The position numbers were made by a program, and so were the translations under genes. A stretch of DNA of 64,000 bases from Allomuricauda sp. M10 (GTDB taxonomy: Bacteria; Bacteroidota; Bacteroidia; Flavobacteriales; Flavobacteriaceae): the NCBI RefSeq assembly GCF_020782875.1, contig NZ_JAJGBN010000002.1, positions 310,001 through 374,000 on the forward strand, written 5' to 3'. This document shows positions 16,288-24,422 of the stretch, piece by piece (position 1 is the first letter of the stretch; every line of letters starts with the position of its first letter). The notes below the pieces were generated by a model. That model had not been told where the DNA came from and did no database searches. It saw only the letters and a program-made list of their open reading frames with translations.

Positions 16288-17955
16288 TTAATTTTTTTGG
16301 ATCAAACGTCCATTTTCCATTCGCACCACCGCATCACATCTACTTACCCACTTTGGGTTTTCACTGACTACCACCAAGGCCCAGCCATTGGATGAATCGG
16401 TTAGGAAGTCCATTATTCTTTCGGTCTCTTCTTCATCAAATTGATCCAGGGGATCTTTAAGGATCATCAACTTGGGCCGGATGACGATACTCCTGGCCAA
16501 CACAATTTTCTTGGATATGAAATCCGGTATTTTTTTGCCTTCGGGATATAACATGGTCTTTAAGCCGAGGGGCTGCTCCTTCACAAATTGCGTAAGTCCG
16601 ACCTTCTCCAAGGCCCAGTACACATCCTCCATTGATAATTCAGTATTCCCGAAGGTGATGTTGTCCAAAATGGTTCCTTCAAATGGGTATTCCTCTGTAA
16701 GGGCATGGCCCAACAAGGACCTGTACTCCCGCAGGTTAACCCCAGAAATGGCCACATTGTTCACAAATATATTCCCTTGATCAGGCTCAATTATCCCCGC
16801 TATCAAACGCAACAGGGTTGCTCTTCCCGATCCATTCGGACCCTGGATCAACATGCGTTTACCAGGTGGAATCATCAAAGAAATATTGTCTATGATCCTC
16901 TTATCACGTCCTGGAACGTTATATACCAAATTTTGCAATTCTATGGTTAGGCCATCTTTTCCTGCAAAAGGAGTTTCCCCTTCTTGGTGCTCCAGTTCCT
17001 TATCCACAACTTGGCCTAATTTTTCCAGGGAAGTGAGCAAATCGTAAAAGGTTTCAAGGCCCAAAATCATTTTTTCAACGGAGCTGATAACCAAAAGGAT
17101 GATGATTTCTGCAGCCACAAACTGCCCAATGTTCATTTCCTGATCCAATACCAAAAGACCACCGATAAGCAAAAGTCCGGCCGTAACCAGAACCTTGAAT
17201 CCGATCATTTGGATGAACTGCAGTACCAAAACCCTAAAATGGCTTTCCCTTGCATCTAGATAATCCGCTACCAAGGCATCGTTTCTTTGTATGGCCTGAG
17301 ATGTTTTTCCGGAGAGTTTAAAGCTGATGATGGACCTTGCAATCTCCTGTATCCAATGGGCCACCTTGTATTTCATTTTGGATTCTTCCAAACTGGTGTC
17401 CAATCCACGTTGGGCCGTAAACTTGAATACTATGTAGATCAACAATACCAGTAACAATCCATATATGATGAAAAATGGGTGGTAGAAAGAAAGCAACAGG
17501 AGTCCGAAAACAATCTGCAACAAGGCCGCCGGAAAATCGATCAATACCTTTGTCAATGATTTTTGAATGGTGAGGGTATCAAAAAAACGGTTGGCCAGTT
17601 CAGGCGGGTAATAATTTCTGAGTTCCCTCATCTTGATTTTCGGAAACCTATACGCAAACTCAAAGGATGCTCGGGTGAAGATCTTCTGCTGCAGGTTTTC
17701 AATGATCCTTATCTGCATCAATTGAAGCGTACCCACAAAGGCCACACCCAAGGTCACCAAAACCACCAAAACCACCCAAGAGGTGCTCACCCTGGCTCCT
17801 TGTATCAAATTAATGATGGCTTGGATACCCAAAGGGAGGGAGAGGTTCACCAATCCGGCAAATATGGCGTAATAAAAAATTTGAAAAATGTCTTTTTTGT
17901 CCAGGGCAAGCAGGCCCATCAACCGCTGCCAAGCGGTGAGAATGTTTTTAGCCAT
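16288..17955 (-). CDS. ABC transporter fusion protein with degenerate ATPase domain
   Basis: A 555-residue protein with an ABC type-1 membrane domain (residues about 20-310) and a nucleotide-binding domain (about 340-555). The NBD lacks every canonical catalytic residue. Walker A is GPNGSGRAT (372-380) with Arg378 for Lys. The Q-loop Gln is absent (HALTEEYPF). The signature LSGGQ is replaced by PDFISKK. Walker B ends LKDP, with Lys500 for Asp and Asp501 for the catalytic Glu. The switch His is Glu532. The frame is intact and the gene sits in an operon with HlyD and TolC. Either it works with another ATPase or the fold is structural. Confidence 0.85.
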   Translation of the reverse strand: MAKNILTAWQRLMGLLALDKKDIFQIFYYAIFAGLVNLSLPLGIQAIINLIQGARVSTSWVVLVVLVTLGVAFVGTLQLMQIRIIENLQQKIFTRASFEFAYRFPKIKMRELRNYYPPELANRFFDTLTIQKSLTKVLIDFPAALLQIVFGLLLLSFYHPFFIIYGLLLVLLIYIVFKFTAQRGLDTSLEESKMKYKVAHWIQEIARSIISFKLSGKTSQAIQRNDALVADYLDARESHFRVLVLQFIQMIGFKVLVTAGLLLIGGLLVLDQEMNIGQFVAAEIIILLVISSVEKMILGLETFYDLLTSLEKLGQVVDKELEHQEGETPFAGKDGLTIELQNLVYNVPGRDKRIIDNISLMIPPGKRMLIQGPNGSGRATLLRLIAGIIEPDQGNIFVNNVAISGVNLREYRSLLGHALTEEYPFEGTILDNITFGNTELSMEDVYWALEKVGLTQFVKEQPLGLKTMLYPEGKKIPDFISKKIVLARSIVIRPKLMILKDPLDQFDEEETERIMDFLTDSSNGWALVVVSENPKWVSRCDAVVRMENGRLIQKN

Positions 17956-18634
17956 TAACTTTGAGGTTTAACGTTTTGAAAATCAAATCCGTAAAAAATT
18001 GGGTCGGCGTAACGGTTTCGTTACAATTGGTAAGCATGGGAAAATGTTCTTTCAGGAAATATTGGTGCAGGGTACCCTCCAAAATGGTACTGGCCAGACT
18101 TAAAGGGTAGGCATAGGACTTGTCCACAGCCACGATCATATCACTCAAACGGCCCACTAATCTTTTACATACAATAAAATACCCGTTCTTGTCCTCATTG
18201 TTTACTTCTTTTACCAAGTACGATTTGGAGTATTCGTTGACAATGATCTTGTTCAGTATTTCTTCGTTGACATGGGAAAAAGCGTTGTCCTCTTCCACAT
18301 TTTGGGTGAGCACTTCAATGGCCTTGGTCAGCTTTTCCACAGGATCGGAAATTCCGTTGGTATCAAAGACCATTCGGTATTCCATCCAACCCCAGTACCA
18401 TGATGCCAGATAGAGCAATAGCTTGTGCTTGTTCTCAAAATAGCGATAAATGGAACTTTCATTGGAATGGATACGGACCCCAAGCTTTTTGAAGGTGAAA
18501 TGCTCAAAACCGATTTCATCGATGAGCAGAATACTTTCTTCCACAATTTTTTTCCCAAGACTCGAAGACTCAGGGTCCTTGATATACAACTTGTCGTTTA
18601 TCCCAATTTTTAGGGAGTGCATCAACACGTCCAT
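17948..18634 (-). CDS. TetR-family transcriptional regulator
   Basis: A 228-residue regulator with an N-terminal HTH (about residues 28-75, including the ESSIYRYFENKHKLL block) and a large ligand-binding part. The start is taken at MDVLMHSLKIG because the longer frame (Met at 18691) would read through the palindrome and promoter region at 18667-18683; the Met at 18619 is also possible. It overlaps the ABC gene by 8 bases and heads the export operon. Autoregulation through the upstream palindrome is likely. Confidence 0.82.
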   Translation of the reverse strand: MDVLMHSLKIGINDKLYIKDPESSSLGKKIVEESILLIDEIGFEHFTFKKLGVRIHSNESSIYRYFENKHKLLLYLASWYWGWMEYRMVFDTNGISDPVEKLTKAIEVLTQNVEEDNAFSHVNEEILNKIIVNEYSKSYLVKEVNNEDKNGYFIVCKRLVGRLSDMIVAVDKSYAYPLSLASTILEGTLHQYFLKEHFPMLTNCNETVTPTQFFTDLIFKTLNLKVNG

Positions 18635-18666
18635 TTGAACAATTTTAAAAATAATTCTCGCTAAAT

Positions 18667-18683
18667 TAATAGTATTACTATTA
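18667..18683. promoter_or_regulatory. Palindromic operator upstream of the TetR gene
   Basis: TAATAGTA-T-TACTATTA is a perfect 17-bp palindrome 33 bases before the TetR start. On the minus strand it lies between a TTG (possible -33) and TAATTTAG (possible -7, near TAnnTTTG), so a bound repressor would block the promoter. Confidence 0.55.
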
Positions 18684-18753
18684 TATGCCAATACTTTAAC
18701 TTTCGGTTAACGATCCATCTATTTCGCTTACTTTTGAAAAAAAATGATGCAGG

Positions 18754-19317
18754 ATGGATAAACATAGGTGTGGTTGGTGTTTGGGAGACCCCTTGTATGA
18801 GGCTTATCATGATATGGAATGGGGAGTGCCTGTTAAAGATGACGAGACCCTTTTTGAATTCTTGATATTGGAAACCTTCCAAGCTGGTCTTAGCTGGATA
18901 ACCATTCTGCGAAAACGGGAGCATTTTAGGGAAGCCTTTGATCATTTCGATTATAAAAAAATAGCGGAATACGGTCAGGAAAAGGTGGATGAACTGCTTC
19001 AAAACCCAGGTATCATCCGTAATAAACTGAAGGTACATGCCACTGTGACCAATGCCCAGGCTTTCATGGAAGTGCAAAAGGAATTTGGAAGTTTTAGCAG
19101 TTACATTTGGGGATTTGTAAACGGTTCGCCCATTAAAAATGCCTTGCCTCACTACAAACAAGCTCCGGCGACCACGCCACTTTCCGATGCCATTAGCAAG
19201 GACTTAAAAAAACGCGGGTTTAAATTTGTGGGCAGTACCGTGATCTACGCGCATATGCAAGCTACCGGTATGGTGAACGATCATGAAGTCAACTGTTTCC
19301 GGTACCATGAAGTATAA
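18754..19317 (+). CDS. tag: DNA-3-methyladenine glycosylase I
   Basis: A 187-residue base-excision repair enzyme that removes 3-methyladenine from DNA. It has the N-terminal zinc-site and family signature RCGWCLGDPLYEAYHDMEWG (residues 5-24) and the C-terminal HATGMVNDHEVNCFRY-like block with His ligands (here MQATGMVNDHEVNCF). Length is normal. The last 11 bases overlap the next gene. Confidence 0.9.
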   Translation: MDKHRCGWCLGDPLYEAYHDMEWGVPVKDDETLFEFLILETFQAGLSWITILRKREHFREAFDHFDYKKIAEYGQEKVDELLQNPGIIRNKLKVHATVTNAQAFMEVQKEFGSFSSYIWGFVNGSPIKNALPHYKQAPATTPLSDAISKDLKKRGFKFVGSTVIYAHMQATGMVNDHEVNCFRYHEV

Positions 19318-19882
19318 TATTGTTGTCCTAATAGCTTTACTAACGCAGATAGCGTATGGGCAGAACAAGTATGAAAAGGAATCGAGGATAGCCCAAGAGC
19401 AGTTTCCGAACACTTCCTATTCCTTGATTCAAAATTATCTGGCCGATGCCAAAAGGGTCCGATTTTATTTTGAAACAAACGGGGACCGCAAAAGCTACGA
19501 AGCAAAGTTTAAAAAAGGAAAACTACATTATAGTGTTGAATTTGACCAGAACGGAAACTTGGAAGATGTGGAATTTATAATTGCAGAAATTGATATTCCC
19601 GAGGATACCTGGCAAATCATCACAGATTATCTTCGAAACAATTTTCCTAAATATAGGATCAAAAAAATCCAACAACAACATCCATTACATCAACAAAATC
19701 CAAAGAAAACCATACACGATGCTCTCCAGAACCTGATTTTACCCTATATCAACTACGAGGTGGTCTTTGCCGTTAAGGAAAATAAGAGCTATCAATCCTA
19801 TGAGGCCCTTTTCAATGCCGAAGGACAGTTCGTGAAAATCAGCAAATCTTTCCCTGCAAGTTACGACCATGTCCTGTATTAA
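19307..19882 (+). CDS. Secreted PepSY-like hypothetical protein
   Basis: A 191-residue protein with a signal peptide (MKYNIVVLIALLTQIAYG, cleavage before QNKYEK). The start at 19307 was chosen because it begins the signal peptide; an in-frame upstream Met at 19283 would lie inside tag. Two similar segments with charged beta strands (KSYEAKFKKGKLHYSVEFD and SYEALFNAEGQFVKISK) hint at a PepSY-like or tandem-repeat fold. It overlaps tag by 11 bases and the DUF2490 gene by 14. Function unknown. Confidence 0.7.
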   Translation: MKYNIVVLIALLTQIAYGQNKYEKESRIAQEQFPNTSYSLIQNYLADAKRVRFYFETNGDRKSYEAKFKKGKLHYSVEFDQNGNLEDVEFIIAEIDIPEDTWQIITDYLRNNFPKYRIKKIQQQHPLHQQNPKKTIHDALQNLILPYINYEVVFAVKENKSYQSYEALFNAEGQFVKISKSFPASYDHVLY

Positions 19883-20552
19883 ATCCCACCTTTCCATGCT
19901 ATTTTTACTATTTGTAGGAATGGCTAGCGCCCAGGAAAATCTGACTGGTTATTGGGAACCGAAATTTTCTGTCAATTATAAGGTTACAGGGCTGTATTCC
20001 CATAATTTTTCTCTATCGAACCGTAACTACCTGCTTGATGACGGTCAATTTACCTTACAGGGAAGACAATTGGACCTGGCCCATTTTTCAAAACTGAAAG
20101 TACGGGACAACCAAAGTATTTCTGTTGGGGTCCAATACAGATTCCGGAACAATTTTGAAGACGGTGAAAATGAACTTCGTTTTACGCAACAATACAATTT
20201 TACTTATAGGCCCTACACCATTAGATTTGGTCACCGGATAAGTGCCGAGCAACGTATTACCCAATCCCTGACCACGCATCGGTTCCGATATCGGATTGCT
20301 TTGGATGTTCCGTTGCAAGGTGAAAAATTAGATCCAGGGGAACCCTATTTCGTAGGCTCCCTTGAAAACCTCTGGAGTGTTTCCAAAGGAAACTCCCCAC
20401 AATATGACACCCGCATATCAAGTCAAATAGGCTGGTTAATTGGTAAGGACCTTACTATTCAATTGGGATTGGAATATAGATTTGAAGATTTTACGGCCGT
20501 ATCTCCCAAAAACGTTATTTTCCTATTGACCGGCGCCCAATTGGCGCTTTAA
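19869..20552 (+). CDS. DUF2490 family outer-membrane beta-barrel protein
   Basis: A 227-residue protein with a signal peptide (cleaved near GMASA-QEN) and alternating hydrophobic beta strands (for example YTYRPYTIRFGHRISAEQRI-like segments), as expected for a DUF2490 outer-membrane barrel. It overlaps the preceding secreted protein by 14 bases, which suggests joint function in the envelope. Its last 30 bases overlap the convergent aat gene. Confidence 0.75.
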   Translation: MSCIKSHLSMLFLLFVGMASAQENLTGYWEPKFSVNYKVTGLYSHNFSLSNRNYLLDDGQFTLQGRQLDLAHFSKLKVRDNQSISVGVQYRFRNNFEDGENELRFTQQYNFTYRPYTIRFGHRISAEQRITQSLTTHRFRYRIALDVPLQGEKLDPGEPYFVGSLENLWSVSKGNSPQYDTRISSQIGWLIGKDLTIQLGLEYRFEDFTAVSPKNVIFLLTGAQLAL

Positions 20553-21203
20553 AATTTTCATGAAACGGTTTCTGGGAATGAGCTCGGCACCCAAGCTTTC
20601 CAAATGGTCTGTGTGCACTTGGCAATCGATTAGGGCATATCCATTTTGTTCCAGTCCCAGTGCCATTTTGATGAAGGCAAACTTTGATGCGTTTGGTTTT
20701 AAACTGAACATACTCTCTCCACAGAACACATGTCCCAAGTCCACCCCATATAATCCGCCGACCAGTTCACCATTTTCCCAAACTTCATAGGATTTGGCCC
20801 ACCCGGCCTTGTGCAATTCGGTATAAGCAGATTTCATTTCAGGTGTGATCCAAGTGCCATCTTGCCCCGAGCGTTCCACTTTTCCGCAAAGTTCCATCAC
20901 CTTTTCAAAGCACATATTTTGGGTAAGTTCAAAAACATCATCTCGTAAAATCTTGCGCATGCTTTTGGAAATCCTGAGTTTTTTTGGAAACAACACCATT
21001 CTGGGATCGGGGCTCCACCAAAGGATTAGGGAATCGTCATTGAACCATGGAAAAATGCCATTCTTATAGGCCAAAAGGAGCCGTTCCATGGAAAGATCAC
21101 CCCCAACGGCCAGTAAGCCATCCTCATTGGCCGCTTCCACGGGTGGAAACTCCATCCTGTTGTTCAAAAAGTACAGGGGCAAACCCTCTTCAAAGTTTTC
21201 CAC
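20523..21203 (-). CDS. aat: Leucyl/phenylalanyl-tRNA-protein transferase
   Basis: A 226-residue enzyme that adds Leu or Phe to N-terminal Lys or Arg of proteins, making them N-degron substrates for ClpS-ClpAP. The family blocks FPWF, WWSPDPRMVLFP and GGLYGVDLGHVFCGESMF are all present. Length is normal. Ends tail to tail with the DUF2490 gene. Confidence 0.93.
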   Translation of the reverse strand: MENFEEGLPLYFLNNRMEFPPVEAANEDGLLAVGGDLSMERLLLAYKNGIFPWFNDDSLILWWSPDPRMVLFPKKLRISKSMRKILRDDVFELTQNMCFEKVMELCGKVERSGQDGTWITPEMKSAYTELHKAGWAKSYEVWENGELVGGLYGVDLGHVFCGESMFSLKPNASKFAFIKMALGLEQNGYALIDCQVHTDHLESLGAELIPRNRFMKILKRQLGAGQ

Positions 21204-21246
21204 AGGGCAATTTTTTCCTTAAAAATAATCAATAGGGTTTAAAATG

Positions 21247-21276
21247 AAAAGATCCGGGAGTTTACCCAGATCTTTC
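21247..21276 (-). terminator. Terminator downstream of the DUF3127 gene
   Basis: The stem AAGATC(C/A)GGG...CCC(A)GATCTT has a 6-base loop and is followed on the minus strand by a T-rich stretch. It lies between the DUF3127 gene and aat. Confidence 0.6.
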
Positions 21277-21298
21277 CTATTCTTTTTATTGAAGACGC

Positions 21299-21676
21299 TT
21301 AAAACGGAAGATCGTCGTGGTCTTCTTCATTATAGTCATCAACAGGTTCAAAGGCTTCCATTGGTGGAACCGGTGGCATGTTGCCCGTGTTGGATTCCGG
21401 TTGCAAACTCTCAACCCTCCATCCTTGAATGGAATTGAAATATTTGGTTTCTCCCTGTGGGTTTACCCATTCCCTTCCTCTTAGGTTGATACTGACCTTT
21501 ACCATTTGTCCCGCACTGAAATTGTTCAAAAGATCACATTTGTCCTGAACAAATTCAATCAATATATGCTGCGGATATTGCTCCTCGGTGGTCACTACCA
21601 ACTCTCTTTTCCTGAAACCATTGTTTCCATACGTCTTGGTTTCGTCTACCATTTTGATTCTTCCCTGAACTTCCAT
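21299..21676 (-). CDS. DUF3127 protein with SSB-like acidic tail
   Basis: A 125-residue protein starting MEVQGRIKMVDETKTYG, the conserved DUF3127 N-terminus; twelve upstream in-frame codons were rejected because they lack similarity. The body (residues 1-95) looks like a small OB-fold. The C-terminus is acidic and ends EEDHDDLPF, almost identical to the DDDLPF tip of the SSB encoded at 58391 in this window. That tip docks DNA-repair proteins on SSB. A single-strand nucleic-acid-binding role is likely but inferred. Confidence 0.8.
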   Translation of the reverse strand: MEVQGRIKMVDETKTYGNNGFRKRELVVTTEEQYPQHILIEFVQDKCDLLNNFSAGQMVKVSINLRGREWVNPQGETKYFNSIQGWRVESLQPESNTGNMPPVPPMEAFEPVDDYNEEDHDDLPF

Positions 21677-21798
21677 GTATGTTAATTTTTGTTGAATTTC
21701 AAAAGTACACAAAATGATTTCCTTTGGAACCCGTTATTTCAACGAACTATTAACATGTTTTCCATTTTCTGCTATCTTTAATAACAATTCAGCCTAAA

Positions 21799-22950
21799 AT
21801 GAACTTCAGTCCAAAAAGGAAAACCTCCAACATCATTCTGCTGATTTCCGCATTTGTGATCGTAAGTTTGATATTGTGGAACACCAATAGTTTTTTCAAA
21901 AAGTTCAAAGAGGAGGAACGGCTTAAAATGGAGATCTGGGCCACCGCCCAATTGGAGCTGGTGCAATCTTCCGTAGACCAAGAACTGGGGAACCTTACCC
22001 TAAAAGTACTGGGCAACAACACCTCCACCCCTATGATCCTGCTCAATGAGAAGGGCTCTTACAAAACCCACAATATTCCTGAGGATAAGATATCCGACAG
22101 TGTATATATCCACAAAAAAATAGCACAGTTCAAAAACGAGAACGAGCCCATTTTGATCATTCAGGATGGGGAATTGTTGGAAACACTTTACTACGGCAAC
22201 TCTGAGGTTTTGAACAAATTGAAGTATTATCCGTTGGCGCTTTTATTGATCATATTTTTGTTCGGAACGGTGATTTTTTTCTTTTTCAGGACGAACAAGG
22301 CTTCTGAGCAGAACAAGCTTTGGGCGGGTATGGCCAAGGAAACGGCCCATCAAATTGGTACGCCCTTGACATCACTTTTAGGCTGGAACGAGCTATTGAA
22401 AACAGAAAATATCAACCAGGAAGTGACCAAAGAAATTGGCAAGGATATTGATCGTCTTCAAACCATCACCGAGCGTTTTTCCAAGATAGGCTCCATCCCA
22501 GAATTGCACGAACATAACATTGTAGCGGAAACCGAGAAAGCCTATGAATACCTGAAAAAGAGAAGTTCCAGACTGGTGCATTTTTCTTTCAGCAGCAATG
22601 TGGACAACGTGCCTGTGCTTTTAAATCCACCGCTATATAACTGGAGCATAGAAAATCTAGTGAAAAATGGAATCGATGCCATGAGGGGCAAGGGCAACAT
22701 CGCCATACAGATCGAGAAAAAAGGAAACTTTGTTCATATATCCGTTTCCGATACCGGACATGGCATTGCCAAAAGTGAATGGCAGAACATTTTCAGTCCG
22801 GGGGTAACCTCCAAGAAAAGAGGCTGGGGATTAGGACTTTCGCTTGTTAAAAGGATAGTGGAAGAGTACCATAAAGGAAAAATTAAAGTATTTTCGTCCA
22901 GTAAGGAAGGAACAATCATGCAGATTTCCCTGAGAGCAATTGAAAAATGA
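21799..22950 (+). CDS. Sensor histidine kinase
   Basis: A 383-residue kinase with two membrane helices (about residues 12-31 and 142-162) around a periplasmic sensor. A dimerisation/phosphoacceptor segment follows with H184 in the box AHQIGTPLTSLLGWNEL, then a HATPase domain with N box ENLVKNGIDAM and G boxes DTGHGIAKSEW and GWGLGLSLV. No response regulator is adjacent, so it is an orphan. A small zinc-ribbon membrane protein follows after three bases and is probably cotranslated. Confidence 0.88.
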   Translation: MNFSPKRKTSNIILLISAFVIVSLILWNTNSFFKKFKEEERLKMEIWATAQLELVQSSVDQELGNLTLKVLGNNTSTPMILLNEKGSYKTHNIPEDKISDSVYIHKKIAQFKNENEPILIIQDGELLETLYYGNSEVLNKLKYYPLALLLIIFLFGTVIFFFFRTNKASEQNKLWAGMAKETAHQIGTPLTSLLGWNELLKTENINQEVTKEIGKDIDRLQTITERFSKIGSIPELHEHNIVAETEKAYEYLKKRSSRLVHFSFSSNVDNVPVLLNPPLYNWSIENLVKNGIDAMRGKGNIAIQIEKKGNFVHISVSDTGHGIAKSEWQNIFSPGVTSKKRGWGLGLSLVKRIVEEYHKGKIKVFSSSKEGTIMQISLRAIEK

Positions 22951-22953
22951 CCT

Positions 22954-23304
22954 ATGGCTAAGGAAAAAAGACTCGTAATAAAGGAAGCTGATATTACCAA
23001 TAACTGCCCCGAATGTTATAACCAAGAACTTAAGCTTACCTTTTTTCAAAAACACACCTTTAACCCGTTCTTCCACAGGACCACAAACGAGGTAACCCAC
23101 GAAATAGAGTGTAAGAAATGTCACTCCAAAATTTATCCGGTCAACTGGACCCCGGATATTGAAAGGGTTTTTGACTACTACAATAAATTGGTACAACCCG
23201 ATAGGCCTTCGGTGCGCTTCACCACCCTATTCTTTATCATCTTGGTTTTGATGCTTTGCTTGGTGGCAGGTGGGGTCTATTTCTTTTTGGAAGGATTTAA
23301 CTAA
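22954..23304 (+). CDS. Zinc-ribbon protein with C-terminal membrane helix
   Basis: A 116-residue protein with two CxxC knuckles (CPEC at about residue 18 and CKKC at about 53) that would bind one zinc, and one C-terminal membrane helix (about 88-110). I do not recognise the family. It starts three bases after the histidine kinase stop, so it may take part in the same signalling. Its last 8 bases overlap the convergent HIT gene. Confidence 0.65.
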   Translation: MAKEKRLVIKEADITNNCPECYNQELKLTFFQKHTFNPFFHRTTNEVTHEIECKKCHSKIYPVNWTPDIERVFDYYNKLVQPDRPSVRFTTLFFIILVLMLCLVAGGVYFFLEGFN

Positions 23305-23689
23305 GGTGGGATTTTATGGCTTCGGCCACTTCCTCAAACTCTTCCGCTTTTAGGCTTTCCTTATGTTGAAACGTGGCATTGGCCATACTTTGTAGGGGAA
23401 TCAAGTGCACATGCACGTGTGGTACTTCCAACCCGATGACGGTCATGCCCACCCGCTTACAGGGCACTGCTTTTTCCAAAGCGATCCCCACCTTTCTTGA
23501 AAAAGCCATCAGTTTCATGTAAGCATCCTCATCCATTTCCAAGATCTTGTTCACTTCCTTTTTAGGAACGCATAGTGTATGCCCTTTGGAGTTTGGGTTT
23601 ATGTCCAAAAAAGCAAAATGATCCTCGTCCTCGGCAATTTTGTAGCAAGGAATGTCCCCGTTGATAATCTTGGTAAAAATGCTGGCCAT
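23297..23689 (-). CDS. HIT-family protein
   Basis: A 130-residue nucleotide hydrolase or transferase of the histidine triad superfamily. The triad HVHVHLIPL is at about residues 92-100. Length is normal for HINT-type proteins that hydrolyse adenosine phosphoramidates. It lies downstream of greA on the same strand, but a terminator separates them. Confidence 0.92.
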   Translation of the reverse strand: MASIFTKIINGDIPCYKIAEDEDHFAFLDINPNSKGHTLCVPKKEVNKILEMDEDAYMKLMAFSRKVGIALEKAVPCKRVGMTVIGLEVPHVHVHLIPLQSMANATFQHKESLKAEEFEEVAEAIKSHLS

Positions 23690-23707
23690 TGTGGTTTGGT
23701 TTAAAAT

Positions 23708-23733
23708 GAAAAATCCCGTCTTAAGACGGGATT
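23708..23733 (-). terminator. greA terminator
   Basis: A perfect 11-bp stem, AATCCCGTCTT/AAGACGGGATT, without a loop beyond the centre, is followed on the minus strand by TTTTTC. It separates greA from the HIT gene. Confidence 0.8.
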
Positions 23734-23757
23734 AAAGATACTGATTTTTAATGGCTG

Positions 23758-24234
23758 TCAATCCCTGGAGATTTCCAATATTTCCAATTTCAGGGTTCCG
23801 TTCGGCACCTTGATCTCGGCTACTTCCCCAACGGTTTTACCCAAAAGTCCTTTCCCAATGGGAGAGGTTACCGATATTTTTCCGGTTTTAAGGTCGGCTT
23901 CACTTTCCGCAACCAGGGTATACTTCATTTGCATGCCATTGGCCTGGTTCTTCAATTTTACGGTGGAAAGCACCAATATTTTGGAATTGTCCAATTGCGA
24001 TTCGTCAATCAAACGCGCATTGGCCAAGGTTTCTTCCATTTTGGAAATCTTCATTTCCAAAAGGCCCTGTGCTTCCTTGGCGGCATCGTACTCGGCATTT
24101 TCGGATAAGTCTCCTTTGTCCCGAGCCTCCGCAATGGCCTGTGATGCTTTTGGACGTTCCACATCCTTGAGTTGGTTCAACTCATCCCTCAATTTCTTTA
24201 GTCCTTCGGCGGTGTAGTATGATACTTTGCTCAT
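23758..24234 (-). CDS. greA: Transcription elongation factor GreA
   Basis: A 158-residue factor that rescues backtracked RNA polymerase by stimulating transcript cleavage. It has the N-terminal coiled coil (about residues 10-75, with the acidic tip GDLSENAEYDAAKEAQ) and the C-terminal FKBP-like domain with the PIGKGLLGKTVGE block. The start is the ATG at 24234; a GTG one codon upstream is possible. Upstream lie a nine-codon open frame overlapping the start, a terminator-like hairpin and a promoter. Confidence 0.93.
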   Translation of the reverse strand: MSKVSYYTAEGLKKLRDELNQLKDVERPKASQAIAEARDKGDLSENAEYDAAKEAQGLLEMKISKMEETLANARLIDESQLDNSKILVLSTVKLKNQANGMQMKYTLVAESEADLKTGKISVTSPIGKGLLGKTVGEVAEIKVPNGTLKLEILEISRD

Positions 24235-24263
24235 CACTTCAAAATTTTAATGCAAAAGAACAT
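24234..24263 (-). other. Nine-codon upstream frame overlapping greA start
   Basis: ATG plus eight codons (MFFCIKILK) ends in a TGA that shares one base with the greA ATG (TGATG). Such an overlap allows translational coupling. There is no proof that it is translated. Confidence 0.3.
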
Positions 24264-24313
24264 TGAAGAAAATCAAAAAATAATTTCCCCAATGAACGCT
24301 TCTCTACAAATAC

Positions 24314-24362
24314 AAAAAATCCTCAACGAGTCCCATGACCTGCATGGATTTTGCGAGGATTT
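24314..24362 (-). terminator. Terminator-like hairpin in the greA leader
   Basis: Arms AAATCCTC and GAGGATTT close a hairpin with an inner CCATG/CATGG stem. On the minus strand it is followed by six T. It lies about 80 bases before the greA start and just after a promoter, so it may be an attenuator or produce a short leader RNA. Confidence 0.5.
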
Positions 24363-24366
24363 AACG

Positions 24367-24374
24367 CAAATATA
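24367..24374 (-). promoter_or_regulatory. Promoter -7 box for the greA leader
   Basis: TATATTTG on the minus strand fits TAnnTTTG exactly. Transcription would begin almost at the first base of the terminator-like hairpin. Confidence 0.5.
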
Positions 24375-24422
24375 GGCAAATTTTGTTCAACTTTGTTGCT
24401 ACGTTGATAAGAAACCCCTACC

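Noticed and set aside
18635..18691. Longer TetR protein starting at 18691
   Set aside because: The added residues are translated from the operator palindrome and promoter region and do not resemble a TetR N-terminus.
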